Positions 19,017 through 26,903 of a stretch of DNA of 44,745 nt are shown one piece after another (position 1 is the first letter of the stretch; each line of letters starts with the position of its first letter). The DNA lies in the NCBI GenBank assembly GCA_024231855.1, contig JAAEQD010000135.1, positions 1 through 44,745 on the forward strand. Reading direction: 5' to 3'. This DNA comes from Candidatus Zixiibacteriota bacterium (GTDB taxonomy: Bacteria > Zixibacteria > MSB-5A5 > UBA10806 > 4484-95). The notes under the pieces are model-generated. The model was not told where the DNA came from. It was given only the letters and a program-made list of their open reading frames with translations, and ran no database searches. Made by a program: the position numbers and the translations under genes.

Positions 19017-19701
19017 TACTGCAATTTTAGTCGAGAGAATATCTGAGGCGATAAATTTTATCCTTGAAACTGTTCAATCTGGATTTTTCTGGCTGGGTAC
19101 TGCTTTTGCCGCTTTATTATTCATTATGGTCTGGTTCATTTGGCTGAATAAAAGATACAAAACCAGTAAAATAACTATCAACATACCATTTGGTTTAGGA
19201 AATATAGATTATGATGCGACGGATCAAGATCGAATTTTGGCTTGGAAGATGTACATTCAGCTAAAAACCCGAAAAGCTGCGTTGCCATTTGATGAAAATC
19301 ATGATCTTGTTTATAATGTATATGATTCCTTGCATGAAATTTTCCCGATGACCCGCAATTTGCTATCCGAATATAGTCCTCACTACAAAGATGTACGGGG
19401 CGGTATTTCAGATTTTGTACTTAGGGTCCTTAACGATGGTATTAGGCCTCATTTAACCAAGTGGCATTCTGTTTTTCGTAAATGGTGGGAAGAAGCGCTT
19501 ACTGCCCCGGTTAATATTCAAAAAAAACCTCAAGAATTACAGCGCGAATTTCCTGAATATGATTCCCTCATTTCGGAACTTAAGAGAATGAATGATGAAC
19601 TTACTAAATATGCTGAGATACTAATGGATATTGTCAAAACATCACCTAGGCGCCAAAAGGCAAGGGGAATAAAGGAAAAAATAGCGCCCGAGCAACCCTA
19701 G
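19009..19701 (+). CDS. Single-span membrane protein coupled to the TIR-like gene, candidate effector
   Basis: The 230-residue protein has an amphipathic N terminus and one clear membrane helix (about 27-46, ending in FIWLNKRYK). A cytoplasmic helical domain follows, with the patterned stretch DQDRILAWKMYIQLKTRKAA, then YDSLHEIFPMTRNLLSEY and the motif VLNDGIRPHLTKWHSVFRKW. The last 40 residues are a charged helix and basic tail. I know no function for this family. It overlaps the TIR-like gene by eight bases, so it is almost certainly produced with it. The arrangement (signal-making TIR plus membrane protein) resembles two-gene abortive-infection systems. No macro, SLOG or caspase domain is visible, so this is not a classic ThsA. 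Confidence 0.7.
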   Translation: MSNTAILVERISEAINFILETVQSGFFWLGTAFAALLFIMVWFIWLNKRYKTSKITINIPFGLGNIDYDATDQDRILAWKMYIQLKTRKAALPFDENHDLVYNVYDSLHEIFPMTRNLLSEYSPHYKDVRGGISDFVLRVLNDGIRPHLTKWHSVFRKWWEEALTAPVNIQKKPQELQREFPEYDSLISELKRMNDELTKYAEILMDIVKTSPRRQKARGIKEKIAPEQP

Positions 19702-19725
19702 AGAACGGATAAAATTGTGTTAAAT

Positions 19726-19753
19726 CGTCAAATCCGCAGGCGTTTTGACCTAC
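19726..19753 (+). repeat. Short palindromic repeat, family D copy 1
   Basis: CGTCAAATCCGCAGG followed by CGTTTTGACCTAC forms a small hairpin (TCAAA with TTTGA) 24 bases after the membrane-protein stop codon. A near copy lies at 20786-20815 on the other side of the endonuclease gene. Confidence 0.7.
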
Positions 19754-19868
19754 AAGAATTGGCTATGGGGTACTCTACTGATAATAATTCTTTTGGGAAA
19801 TGAGTCGAATGAGTAATTATTTCAGATTAACTATGGTTATTGCAAATGCTTAGGAGGAGTTCTACTAT

Positions 19869-20774
19869 ATGCAATCCGGAATTACATTCGCTTACTTAAA
19901 TCACATTAAACATAAAGTTTCATTACCAAGCTATTATGACGATCGCGGTGCAGACCACACCGTAACACTTCATATTAATCCGGAAAGTACGGCTAGAGAA
20001 ACAATTGGTAAATTTATGATAAATAGACGTACGCCCAATTGCTGCCCATACTGCGGATCTGCCTTGTCCGATGAACGCGGCATTATGCCTAGACCCTCGG
20101 AATGGTCACAGCCAGATCCCGATAACAGGGTGGTTTCGGGAAAAATCGGGGTGCGTTGCATTACATGTAATTGGTGGTGTATCAACAAGTTCTATGTTCA
20201 ATCGCCTGCGGCCGACGATGACAGTATTTGGTACTGTACTGACCAATTCCAAAATGCTTATGAGGGTATTATAGGTAGATTTTCGAACAAAGTATGGAAG
20301 GATATCATGCCGAATTTGGCAGGCGAGTTATCGGAGTTTCGAAAGGGCTTGGCATCACTTTCACCGGGTAAGGAAACAGAACTTTTCGTGGGTCAATTAC
20401 TGTCTCAGTATATGAACTGTGATGTACGCCATGTTGGACGCTCCCACGATGCAGGTATAGATTTAATTGTTATAAAGGGTGATGAGCAAGCGGCGGTTCA
20501 AGTAAAGTGGAGAAAAATAGGGCGCAAACGCAAGTCCGAAAGCGTAGAGCAGGTTCGTGAATTTATTGGTGCTATGCTAATTAGTGGTTTTAAAAAAGGT
20601 ATATTTGTTACAACTGATGCTGCTTTTAGTAAAGATTCCCAAAAATCCGCAGATAAAATTACTCGGCAGTATGCACCCTTGAATTTGATTTCGGCGCGTG
20701 AACTTCAGGAGTTCCTTGGCGTGATTGTCGCAAATCAGTGGCGAGAATACAAAAAACAATGGGCCTGTGATTAA
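19869..20774 (+). CDS. Mrr-type restriction endonuclease-like protein with zinc ribbon
   Basis: The 301-residue protein has a central zinc ribbon (CCPYCGSALSDE and VRCITCNWWC, about 58-105). Its C-terminal nuclease domain (about 170-295) opens GKETELFVGQLL and has the PD-(D/E)xK pattern DAGIDLIVIKGDEQAAVQVK, in which Asp, then Q-x-K, form the Mrr/REase active site. FKKGIFVTTDAAFSKDSQ follows, as in Mrr proteins. Mrr-like enzymes cut modified or foreign DNA. GGAGGAG sits nine bases before the ATG. The gene lies 168 bases after the TIR-like/membrane pair and is bracketed by two short palindromic repeats, suggesting a defence neighbourhood. No methylase is nearby, so a stand-alone type IV role is likely. 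Target unknown. Confidence 0.85.
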   Translation: MQSGITFAYLNHIKHKVSLPSYYDDRGADHTVTLHINPESTARETIGKFMINRRTPNCCPYCGSALSDERGIMPRPSEWSQPDPDNRVVSGKIGVRCITCNWWCINKFYVQSPAADDDSIWYCTDQFQNAYEGIIGRFSNKVWKDIMPNLAGELSEFRKGLASLSPGKETELFVGQLLSQYMNCDVRHVGRSHDAGIDLIVIKGDEQAAVQVKWRKIGRKRKSESVEQVREFIGAMLISGFKKGIFVTTDAAFSKDSQKSADKITRQYAPLNLISARELQEFLGVIVANQWREYKKQWACD

Positions 20775-20785
20775 CAAAGTTATAT

Positions 20786-20815
20786 CATCAAATCCACAGG
20801 GGATTTGATCTACTG
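20786..20815 (+). repeat. Short palindromic repeat, family D copy 2
   Basis: CATCAAATCCACAGG followed by GGATTTGATCTACTGA pairs as TCAAATCC with GGATTTGA (perfect 8 bp). It is 12 bases after the endonuclease stop and in the same orientation as copy 1. Confidence 0.75.
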
Positions 20816-20822
20816 ATTACAG

Positions 20823-21749
20823 TTACGCCCTCAAAACTAAAACCACCAAAACAACAAACACCACCACCGCCAAGCCAATCATCAAATTCCGTTTAAAAAA
20901 CGGGCGGAAGAACGGGTACTTGTAGAACGGCGAGGTTAACTCATCGGCGATATCCTCGCCATCTATGGATCTGAGTATCAAGCCGGTGACATGCTCGGTG
21001 AACACCTCGATCGAGGCTTTGGCGAAATCGGTATCGGCTTTGGCCGGGGCGCCGTAGTAGCCGGGCCAATCGTTATTGGGAGCCAACACCTTTTTCGACA
21101 TCAACTCCTGCAGGCATGGCTTGAGGTCTTTGTATGACTCATCCACCAGATCGGGATAGAGATGTTGTGTCATGGCGGTCTCCCACCAGCCGGCATGGAA
21201 ATCGTGTTTGAGCAGATACTTCTCCTCATCGGTAAATTGACGGTTTAGCTTCCGGCTGATCTGGTCATACATCTCGCCTTTGAGGAATTTCACGGCCAGG
21301 CCACCGGATAGACTGACCATCCGGACCTTATGCTGCCGTGATACCTTCCGGCAGGCCGATTCGATAGTCACGAACTGTTTCGGCGGACCATGGGTGTTTA
21401 TCACGAATATATTAACGAAACCATAACGGGCGATTGATCGCCCGGTGTTATAAACGATATCGTAAAGCGTGCCCGGCTTGATATAGAACGAGCCGATATG
21501 CTTGTATACCTGCGTACCAAGCGGCAATGTTGGGAACATCAGGACATCGCAATCGGGGCGCTTTTCGATAATTAATTCGGCTGTATGCCTGGCGAAAAAC
21601 TCGGCGGTGAACATATCCACGCCAACCGGCAGATGAGGCCCATGTTCCTCAAGCGGCGAAACCGCCATTATCGTGATCGTTTTATCACGATCCAGCGAAT
21701 CGATTTGCGGGAACGATAATTTTTCGATACTGTAAATCACGCCGGCCAT
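20823..21749 (-). CDS. Creatininase-family amidohydrolase with C-terminal membrane anchor
   Basis: The start at 21749 gives a 308-residue protein. A longer frame to 21821 adds 24 residues of non-family sequence and covers a likely promoter, so I reject it. The creatininase-family metal block SPLEEHGPHLPVGVDMF is at 31-47; Glu34, His36 and Asp45 fall where creatininase has its ligands. Further on are NTHGPPKQF (the usual form is NGHGGN) and FHAGWWETAMT. Family members hydrolyse cyclic amides or cofactor-precursor formamides in the cytoplasm. A hydrophobic C-terminal helix of about 20 residues preceded by KRN is unusual and suggests membrane tethering. There is no clear Shine-Dalgarno. Confidence 0.85.
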   Translation of the reverse strand: MAGVIYSIEKLSFPQIDSLDRDKTITIMAVSPLEEHGPHLPVGVDMFTAEFFARHTAELIIEKRPDCDVLMFPTLPLGTQVYKHIGSFYIKPGTLYDIVYNTGRSIARYGFVNIFVINTHGPPKQFVTIESACRKVSRQHKVRMVSLSGGLAVKFLKGEMYDQISRKLNRQFTDEEKYLLKHDFHAGWWETAMTQHLYPDLVDESYKDLKPCLQELMSKKVLAPNNDWPGYYGAPAKADTDFAKASIEVFTEHVTGLILRSIDGEDIADELTSPFYKYPFFRPFFKRNLMIGLAVVVFVVLVVLVLRA

Positions 21750-21756
21750 GATGTAT

Positions 21757-21785
21757 AAACTACGATTTGCTTTGAAAGGTGTCAA
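21757..21785 (-). promoter_or_regulatory. Possible promoter giving a near-leaderless creatininase mRNA
   Basis: A perfect TTGACA (21785-21780, minus strand) is followed after 17 bases by TAGTTT (21762-21757). Transcription would begin at about 21750, at the ATG itself. The -10 match is weak. Confidence 0.45.
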
Positions 21786-21856
21786 GTTTTGTGAATGACA
21801 AATGATATTTGCGCAAAACACATTGCACTATTTTGAGGGAGTGATTGTGAATCATG

Positions 21857-21954
21857 CGTAGGTGGTCAGTCGCCCGGATCCAAATGGACTTGCTGGCCTG
21901 GGGCGGTGGGGTGGCAGGCTGCGGACATTTGGGAGCAAGCTCCCAACCTACGAG
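21857..21954 (+). repeat. About 100-bp dispersed repeat with terminal inverted ends, family B copy 1
   Basis: The element starts CGTAGG and ends CCTACGAG (terminal inverted 6-mers). It contains GGATCCAAATGGACTTG near the left and an inner hairpin TTGGGAGC/GCTCCCAA near the right. A clear relative in the same orientation lies at 40435-40535. Together with the family C repeat it accounts for most of the 21750-22094 gap, which holds no gene. Confidence 0.8.
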
Positions 21955-22000
21955 AAGATGGGCAAAGGCATTTTAAATAGGACGTAACGCTATCCTATAC

Positions 22001-22043
22001 AGATTGCCGCGTTTTCCCGCTTTAGGCGGGATTCCTCGCAATG
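22001..22043 (-). repeat. Family C palindromic repeat, reverse-oriented copy
   Basis: Read on the minus strand it begins TCATTGCGAGGAATCCCGCC and ends CGCGGCAATCT, with an inner CCCGC/GCGGG hairpin. The ends match the repeat at 16419-16454; the centre differs. Confidence 0.65.
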
Positions 22044-22094
22044 ATATAGCTAATTTAATTATACTTTTACGATAAATAATATTCAGCAGATGTT

Positions 22095-23891
22095 TTAATA
22101 ATAATACCAGATCGTCTCGTATTGCTTCACATCCTCGCCCATATCCTCCAGGCGCTTAAGGTAATCCAACAGCGGCACGTCCTCGCCGACATGCGATTTC
22201 TGACGTCGGATATTTTTTTCCCAGGGATGGAATTCGTAAACGCGGGTGCCATCGGGTAAAACCGAAATTAGGTCCCGATGCTGCAGGGCGCGCAGATAAT
22301 TTTTACCCAGGCCAGGTACGTTGTAGACGGCCTCATCGGTGCGCGACAAGCCGGGCAGAAGCCTTGCCTCTTCTTTTTGCTCCTGCATCAACCGCGCGAT
22401 AGGCACCCGATAGTCCACGGTTTCGTCCTTGCCTTTGGTGTTGAATGTGTAGTATGGATCGATTCCAATACGCTTCAAAAGCCGCCTTAGAAACGCGGCC
22501 TCGAATCGGCGGGAAATGAAGAATGTGAAAACGTTCTGATTGTAAACATTTATCATTCGCCGGCGAAGTCTTTCCACTGCCCGGGCCATCTGGGGGGTAA
22601 CCTCGAAGGGGTGTTCAACATGAGTAACAACCGAAATATCGAGTTTTAACGGTTTACGTAATTTGCCCAGAAAATCGGCCAGCTCTTTGGTGATTCTCAT
22701 CGGCATAGTAACCGGCGTGCGAGTACCGATACGAATACGTTCGACCGACGGGATTTTCGCAACTTCGCTTAAAAGCCAGAATAGTTTCCTGTCGCTCATG
22801 GCCAGCGGATCACCGCCGGTCACTAAAACATCATGAATCCCGGGGTGATCGGCGATCCATTCGATAGCGGCTTTAATCTTTTCCTTTGATGCCATCGATC
22901 CGCGGGCCAAGACTTCATTGATTTCCCAGTTACGTTGACAATACACGCATATCTGCGGGCAAGTATTATATGGTTTTAGAATCACGATACCGGGGTATCG
23001 GCGGGTAACGAGTTCTATCGGGCTGGTGTCCCTTTCCAGCATAAAGTCAAGCGAGTGGAAATTTTTATGCTTGCCCTCGATAACTGATTCGGCGTAGCTT
23101 TTCGGCGGTATAACCTGCGCCCGAATCGCCATATCGCTATCATCCCCGTTGTTATTCATCAAAGATAGATAATACGGGGTAATACCAAAAGGAAGGCGGG
23201 CGCGTTCGACCAACTCCAGCGATTCCTTCTCGTCATCGGTAAGCGGGATCATGTCGAATAGCTGGGTCGGCCATTTGATGACTTTACGCAGATGCCATCG
23301 CCAATCGCGCCAATCATCACCGGTGCCGCCCAACTGCTTGAACACTTTTCGACGGCGCCGTCTTCGATATTCAATAACTTCGGGGTCGAGGCCATGCCGA
23401 TAAAGCGACATCTGCTTCTCGAGATTATTCCAGAGCTTATCGAGTTCATCCGACCGGGCCCTGGCCGCTTCAATGCCCTTTAATTTCGGAGATATAGAAT
23501 AATCTCCCGGCGCTCGTCCGGGTCCCTTGCCCTGTATGCCCTTAAAAAGATGACACATCTCCGCGAAAAATCCAGGTTTCAAATCGGGACGGGGAACATC
23601 CCGGGCTATATCATACAATGCTTCGACCACGCTGAAACCGGCAAGTTTATCTGATCTTCGCCTCATTATACTATTTAGGGTCCGGGCGCAGTCACGAACG
23701 CGAACCATCCTGGTTTTATATCGACTCCTTTGCCCAGCGAAGGAATCAAAAACCGACGTGTTCAGCTTCCGGCTAAGGCGTTCGCGAGCAACCTCGATAT
23801 TGGCCGCGCCGGCGATAAAGGACAGATATTCCCCGGCTGCCCTTTTAAGAGAATTTAAATTGTACCTAGAAAGCTTTCGAACTCTAATCAT
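22095..23891 (-). CDS. KamA-family radical SAM protein (lysine 2,3-aminomutase-like)
   Basis: The 598-residue protein has the radical SAM cluster motif CPQICVYC (Cys311, Cys315, Cys318), the GGDP motif at 359-362 and a C-terminal VPGLGKN segment that matches the aminomutase PLP lysine region. KamA enzymes use SAM and pyridoxal phosphate to move an amino group from C2 to C3 of an amino acid. Two points are unusual. The residues after the cluster (QRNWEI) replace the usual CRHCTRR-type context. A basic N-terminal region of roughly 200 residues, with a run of five arginines, precedes the usual KamA N terminus. GGGG lies seven bases before the ATG. The substrate may not be lysine. Confidence 0.85.
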   Translation of the reverse strand: MIRVRKLSRYNLNSLKRAAGEYLSFIAGAANIEVARERLSRKLNTSVFDSFAGQRSRYKTRMVRVRDCARTLNSIMRRRSDKLAGFSVVEALYDIARDVPRPDLKPGFFAEMCHLFKGIQGKGPGRAPGDYSISPKLKGIEAARARSDELDKLWNNLEKQMSLYRHGLDPEVIEYRRRRRRKVFKQLGGTGDDWRDWRWHLRKVIKWPTQLFDMIPLTDDEKESLELVERARLPFGITPYYLSLMNNNGDDSDMAIRAQVIPPKSYAESVIEGKHKNFHSLDFMLERDTSPIELVTRRYPGIVILKPYNTCPQICVYCQRNWEINEVLARGSMASKEKIKAAIEWIADHPGIHDVLVTGGDPLAMSDRKLFWLLSEVAKIPSVERIRIGTRTPVTMPMRITKELADFLGKLRKPLKLDISVVTHVEHPFEVTPQMARAVERLRRRMINVYNQNVFTFFISRRFEAAFLRRLLKRIGIDPYYTFNTKGKDETVDYRVPIARLMQEQKEEARLLPGLSRTDEAVYNVPGLGKNYLRALQHRDLISVLPDGTRVYEFHPWEKNIRRQKSHVGEDVPLLDYLKRLEDMGEDVKQYETIWYYY

Positions 23892-24033
23892 AAAAAATCC
23901 CCATGCAGATATAAATATATAATATAATCGCGGCCAATAAGCAAACGGTTAATGCTATAAGTGATATATACGTTGTTAGAAAGTCGAGCAATATTCGTCA
24001 TACAACGGCAGTTTGTCATTGCGCTTTATTTGA

Positions 24034-24062
24034 TTGACCCCTGCCGCTTTAAGTGTTATAAT
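24034..24062 (+). promoter_or_regulatory. Consensus sigma-70-type promoter of the symporter, predicted leaderless
   Basis: TTGACC (24034-24039), a 17-base spacer and a perfect TATAAT (24057-24062) lie directly before the ATG at 24068. Transcription should start within a base or two of the start codon, leaving no room for a Shine-Dalgarno. Confidence 0.8.
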
Positions 24063-24067
24063 CGGAC

Positions 24068-25561
24068 ATGGCTAATAAAGGTAAATTCGCTAATCTAAAT
24101 CTCTATCTAATATTGCTGGCCATCGTGGCCGGTTTTATCCTCGGACACTACTACCCGCGCACGGCCTTAAAGTTCGGCTTTTTAGGAGACATATTTTTAA
24201 ACGCGTTGTTCATGATGGTGGTACCTCTGGTGGTAGCCTCGATGGTTACCGGTATCGCCAAGCTGGGCCATCTGAGGAAACTCGGCAGCCTCGGCGGCCG
24301 GACTATCACCTATTACATGATCACCACAGGCATATCGGTGATAATCGGTATCATTCTGGTAAATATCGTTCAGCCCGGCACGGGTGTCCCTCGCGCCCAG
24401 GATTACCATCCGCAAACGGCCTATACGATAAAAGCGCGGCCGCTGGCCGGCGGATCGGTTTTAGCGTTAACCGGCGATAATAAATTCAATGCCACCGATT
24501 ACACGTCGCGCTTCAGAATCCATCTTCTCGACCAGGAAATCAAAGGCATAATCGATCCCTCCGGATATACTACCGCCAAAGAGGTCACAGTTTCGGTGTG
24601 GTTGGATTCCAAGGGCAAAAATGTCGAGCCAGATACTATCGGCGCCGGCGTTGAGATCAAACTTAAAGAAAAGAAATTTTCCTTTCTCGATGTTATAGTA
24701 GGACTGGTTCCAAAGAACCTGTTCAAGGCTATGGCTAATAATAATATCTTGCCTCTGATCGTTTTCTCGCTGATTTTCGGCGGTATTCTCACTACCCTGG
24801 GACCGCGGGGAAAAACGGTTATAGAATTATTCGAGGGTTTGAACGAGGCGTTTCTTAAATTCATTCGCTTGCTGATGTATATCGCCCCGCTGGGTATATT
24901 GGGCCTGGTGGCCGCCAGGCTCGGCAAAGCGGAATTAGCCTCGGCCGGCGGTTTCGCCACCGAGGTGGCGCGTATGAGTAAATATTTTATCACCGTTATA
25001 ATCGGCCTGACTATTCACGCCTTTTTGATATTAATACCGGCTGTTTATTTTGTCGCCAGGCGAAACATGTGGCGCTATCTTTCCAATATCTCACCGGCGC
25101 TATTAACCGCTTTCTCCACCGCCTCCAGCTCGGCTACGTTGCCGATGACAATCGAGTGCGTTGAGGAGAAAAACAAAATCAGCAATCGTACCGCCGGTTT
25201 CGTTTTACCATTGGGCGCGACAATCAATATGGATGGCACCGCTTTATACGAGGCGGTAGCGGCTATCTTTATCGCCCAGGTGTATGGCATTCCGCTGGAT
25301 TTCAGCGCCCAGGTGATTATATTCCTAACCGCTACTTTAGCCGCGATTGGCGCCGCCGGTATACCGGAGGCGGGGCTGGTAACCATGGTGATCGTACTCA
25401 ACGCGGTCGGCCTGCCTACCGAAGGTATCGCTATGATCCTGGCAATCGACTGGTTTTTAGATCGCTGCCGGACCACCGTTAACGTGCTGGGCGATTCGGT
25501 CGGCGCGGCGATTATCGATAAGTGGGAAGAGCGAGGCGCGAGTGCTTCAAATAATAATTAG
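24068..25561 (+). CDS. Dicarboxylate/amino acid:cation symporter (DAACS/GltP family)
   Basis: The 497-residue protein has the DAACS membrane core. N-terminal helices include FLNALFMMVVPLVVASMVTG, then the re-entrant serine-rich STASSSATLPMTIE, the NMDGTALYEAVAAIFIAQ motif, the second hairpin GIPEAGLVTMVIVLNAVG and the [16 protein letters not shown] substrate-site helix. These proteins import glutamate, aspartate or C4-dicarboxylates with Na+ or H+. An insertion of about 100 residues (about 105-210) between early helices is predicted to be soluble and is larger than in GltP. A consensus promoter places the transcript start at the ATG. The last 111 bases recur in altered form at 26904-27011, across the TIR-cyclophilin gene. 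Confidence 0.94.
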   Translation: MANKGKFANLNLYLILLAIVAGFILGHYYPRTALKFGFLGDIFLNALFMMVVPLVVASMVTGIAKLGHLRKLGSLGGRTITYYMITTGISVIIGIILVNIVQPGTGVPRAQDYHPQTAYTIKARPLAGGSVLALTGDNKFNATDYTSRFRIHLLDQEIKGIIDPSGYTTAKEVTVSVWLDSKGKNVEPDTIGAGVEIKLKEKKFSFLDVIVGLVPKNLFKAMANNNILPLIVFSLIFGGILTTLGPRGKTVIELFEGLNEAFLKFIRLLMYIAPLGILGLVAARLGKAELASAGGFATEVARMSKYFITVIIGLTIHAFLILIPAVYFVARRNMWRYLSNISPALLTAFSTASSSATLPMTIECVEEKNKISNRTAGFVLPLGATINMDGTALYEAVAAIFIAQVYGIPLDFSAQVIIFLTATLAAIGAAGIPEAGLVTMVIVLNAVGLPTEGIAMILAIDWFLDRCRTTVNVLGDSVGAAIIDKWEERGASASNNN

Positions 25562-25665
25562 GTACTCTAATTGGGCGTAAATTTATTTCGCTTGACCCAA
25601 TAGTAGAGGGTTTATATTCTTAATAAAATTGTATTAGTAGAATTACGAATAAGTGATTTTTCATC

Positions 25666-26892
25666 ATGGACGAAAATATAAGTAAATTCGATGTTTTCCT
25701 GTGTCATAATAGCAAAGATAAAAGTGCTGTCAGGGAAATAGCGAACCAGCTAAAAGAAAAAGGTGTTGTTCCCTGGCTGGATGAATGGGAATTGCCCCCT
25801 GGACGATCCTGGCAGGACGAACTTGAAGCCAATATCGAAAATATCAAAACGGCGGCGGTCTTTGTTGGCCCGGACAGAATTGGCCCCTGGCAGAAAAGGG
25901 AAATAAACGCGTATCTTCGCAAGTTTGTAAATCGGGGCAGCCCGGTAATCCCTGTAATATTATCTGATTGTAAGAGCACTCCCGAGTTGCCTGTGTTCCT
26001 GCAAGATATGACCTGGGTTGATTTTCGTAAAGCCGAGCCCAAACCTTTAGAGCAATTGATCTGGGGGATAACCGGGCAGCGCGGATTTCAGGCAAAACCG
26101 AAGCAGCAGCGGGATGAAATTACAAAAAAGCCTGTTATAATAAAAGTTGATCGTAATTCATATGCTGCTGGTATAATAAAAGGGAGAAAACCATCTGGTA
26201 AAAAGCAAACATCAAGAATTAAGGCCATTATTTCAGCAAGGAAAAAACTTATATTGATATTGGCAACGGTTATTGCGGTTGCTATAACCTCAATATTATT
26301 GCTTGATACCCAGTCGCAAGAAAGGAAATTATTAGAACTATTAAACCAGATAGAATTACGATTAGATCCATTCTCGCCCCCATTCATTAAAACTCAAACC
26401 AAATCTGTTTATTCTGCAACGGGAAATCCAATAGTAGTAATGGAAACCGATATGGGCAATATTGAAATCGAAGTTTTTGCCAAGGAAAATGAAATGATCG
26501 CCCATTTTTTCTTTAGTCATGTAAATGAAGGTTTTTACAATGGCTTAATTTTTCATTGGGTAATTGATGATCTCATGATACTGATGGGAGATCCCACAAG
26601 AACCGGCGATAATGGACCGCGATCCCATTATAAACCGGACTCAACATATGGAATATATGAGCGCTCATGTGTAGGTATGATCAGAGAACCGTTTGGCGCA
26701 AGACAGCTTTATCTCTATATCCTTGTGAAGGATTCCCCCTCCTCACCTAATTTAGATCCTTGCTTTGCAAGAGTTGTTGAAGGTATGGATATAGTTGATT
26801 CAATATCAAAAGCTAAAACAAAATATGATCACCCTATTGAAGATGTGATGATAAGGCGAGTTTATAGAAAGATGCATTTTGATCTAAAATGA
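25666..26892 (+). CDS. TIR domain - membrane helix - cyclophilin-like domain fusion protein
   Basis: The 408-residue protein begins with a bacterial TIR domain (about 7-140: FDVFLCHNSKDKSAVREIA, PWLDEWELPPGRSWQ, GPWQKREI with Glu79 at the NADase acid position, SPVIPVIL). After a basic linker comes one membrane helix (about 194-213). Residues 254-402 form a cyclophilin-like domain: VVMETDMGNIEIEVF, GFYNGLIFHWVIDDLM, MGDPTRTGDNGP, ARVVEGMDIVDSI. The catalytic Arg of the FHR motif is Trp298, and the GGD-preceding Gln is Leu306, so isomerase activity is doubtful. Positive charges before the helix place TIR in the cytoplasm and the cyclophilin fold in the periplasm. I know no such fusion. A membrane sensor with a TIR output (NAD+ cleavage or signalling) is the simplest inference. 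The DNA is AT-richer than its neighbours. Confidence 0.88.
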   Translation: MDENISKFDVFLCHNSKDKSAVREIANQLKEKGVVPWLDEWELPPGRSWQDELEANIENIKTAAVFVGPDRIGPWQKREINAYLRKFVNRGSPVIPVILSDCKSTPELPVFLQDMTWVDFRKAEPKPLEQLIWGITGQRGFQAKPKQQRDEITKKPVIIKVDRNSYAAGIIKGRKPSGKKQTSRIKAIISARKKLILILATVIAVAITSILLLDTQSQERKLLELLNQIELRLDPFSPPFIKTQTKSVYSATGNPIVVMETDMGNIEIEVFAKENEMIAHFFFSHVNEGFYNGLIFHWVIDDLMILMGDPTRTGDNGPRSHYKPDSTYGIYERSCVGMIREPFGARQLYLYILVKDSPSSPNLDPCFARVVEGMDIVDSISKAKTKYDHPIEDVMIRRVYRKMHFDLK

Positions 26893-26903
26893 TATTTTTA
26901 TAA

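Noticed and set aside
25570..25601. ATTGGG/CCCAAT hairpin after the symporter as terminator
   Set aside because: The stem is only six bases with a 20-base loop and no T run follows.
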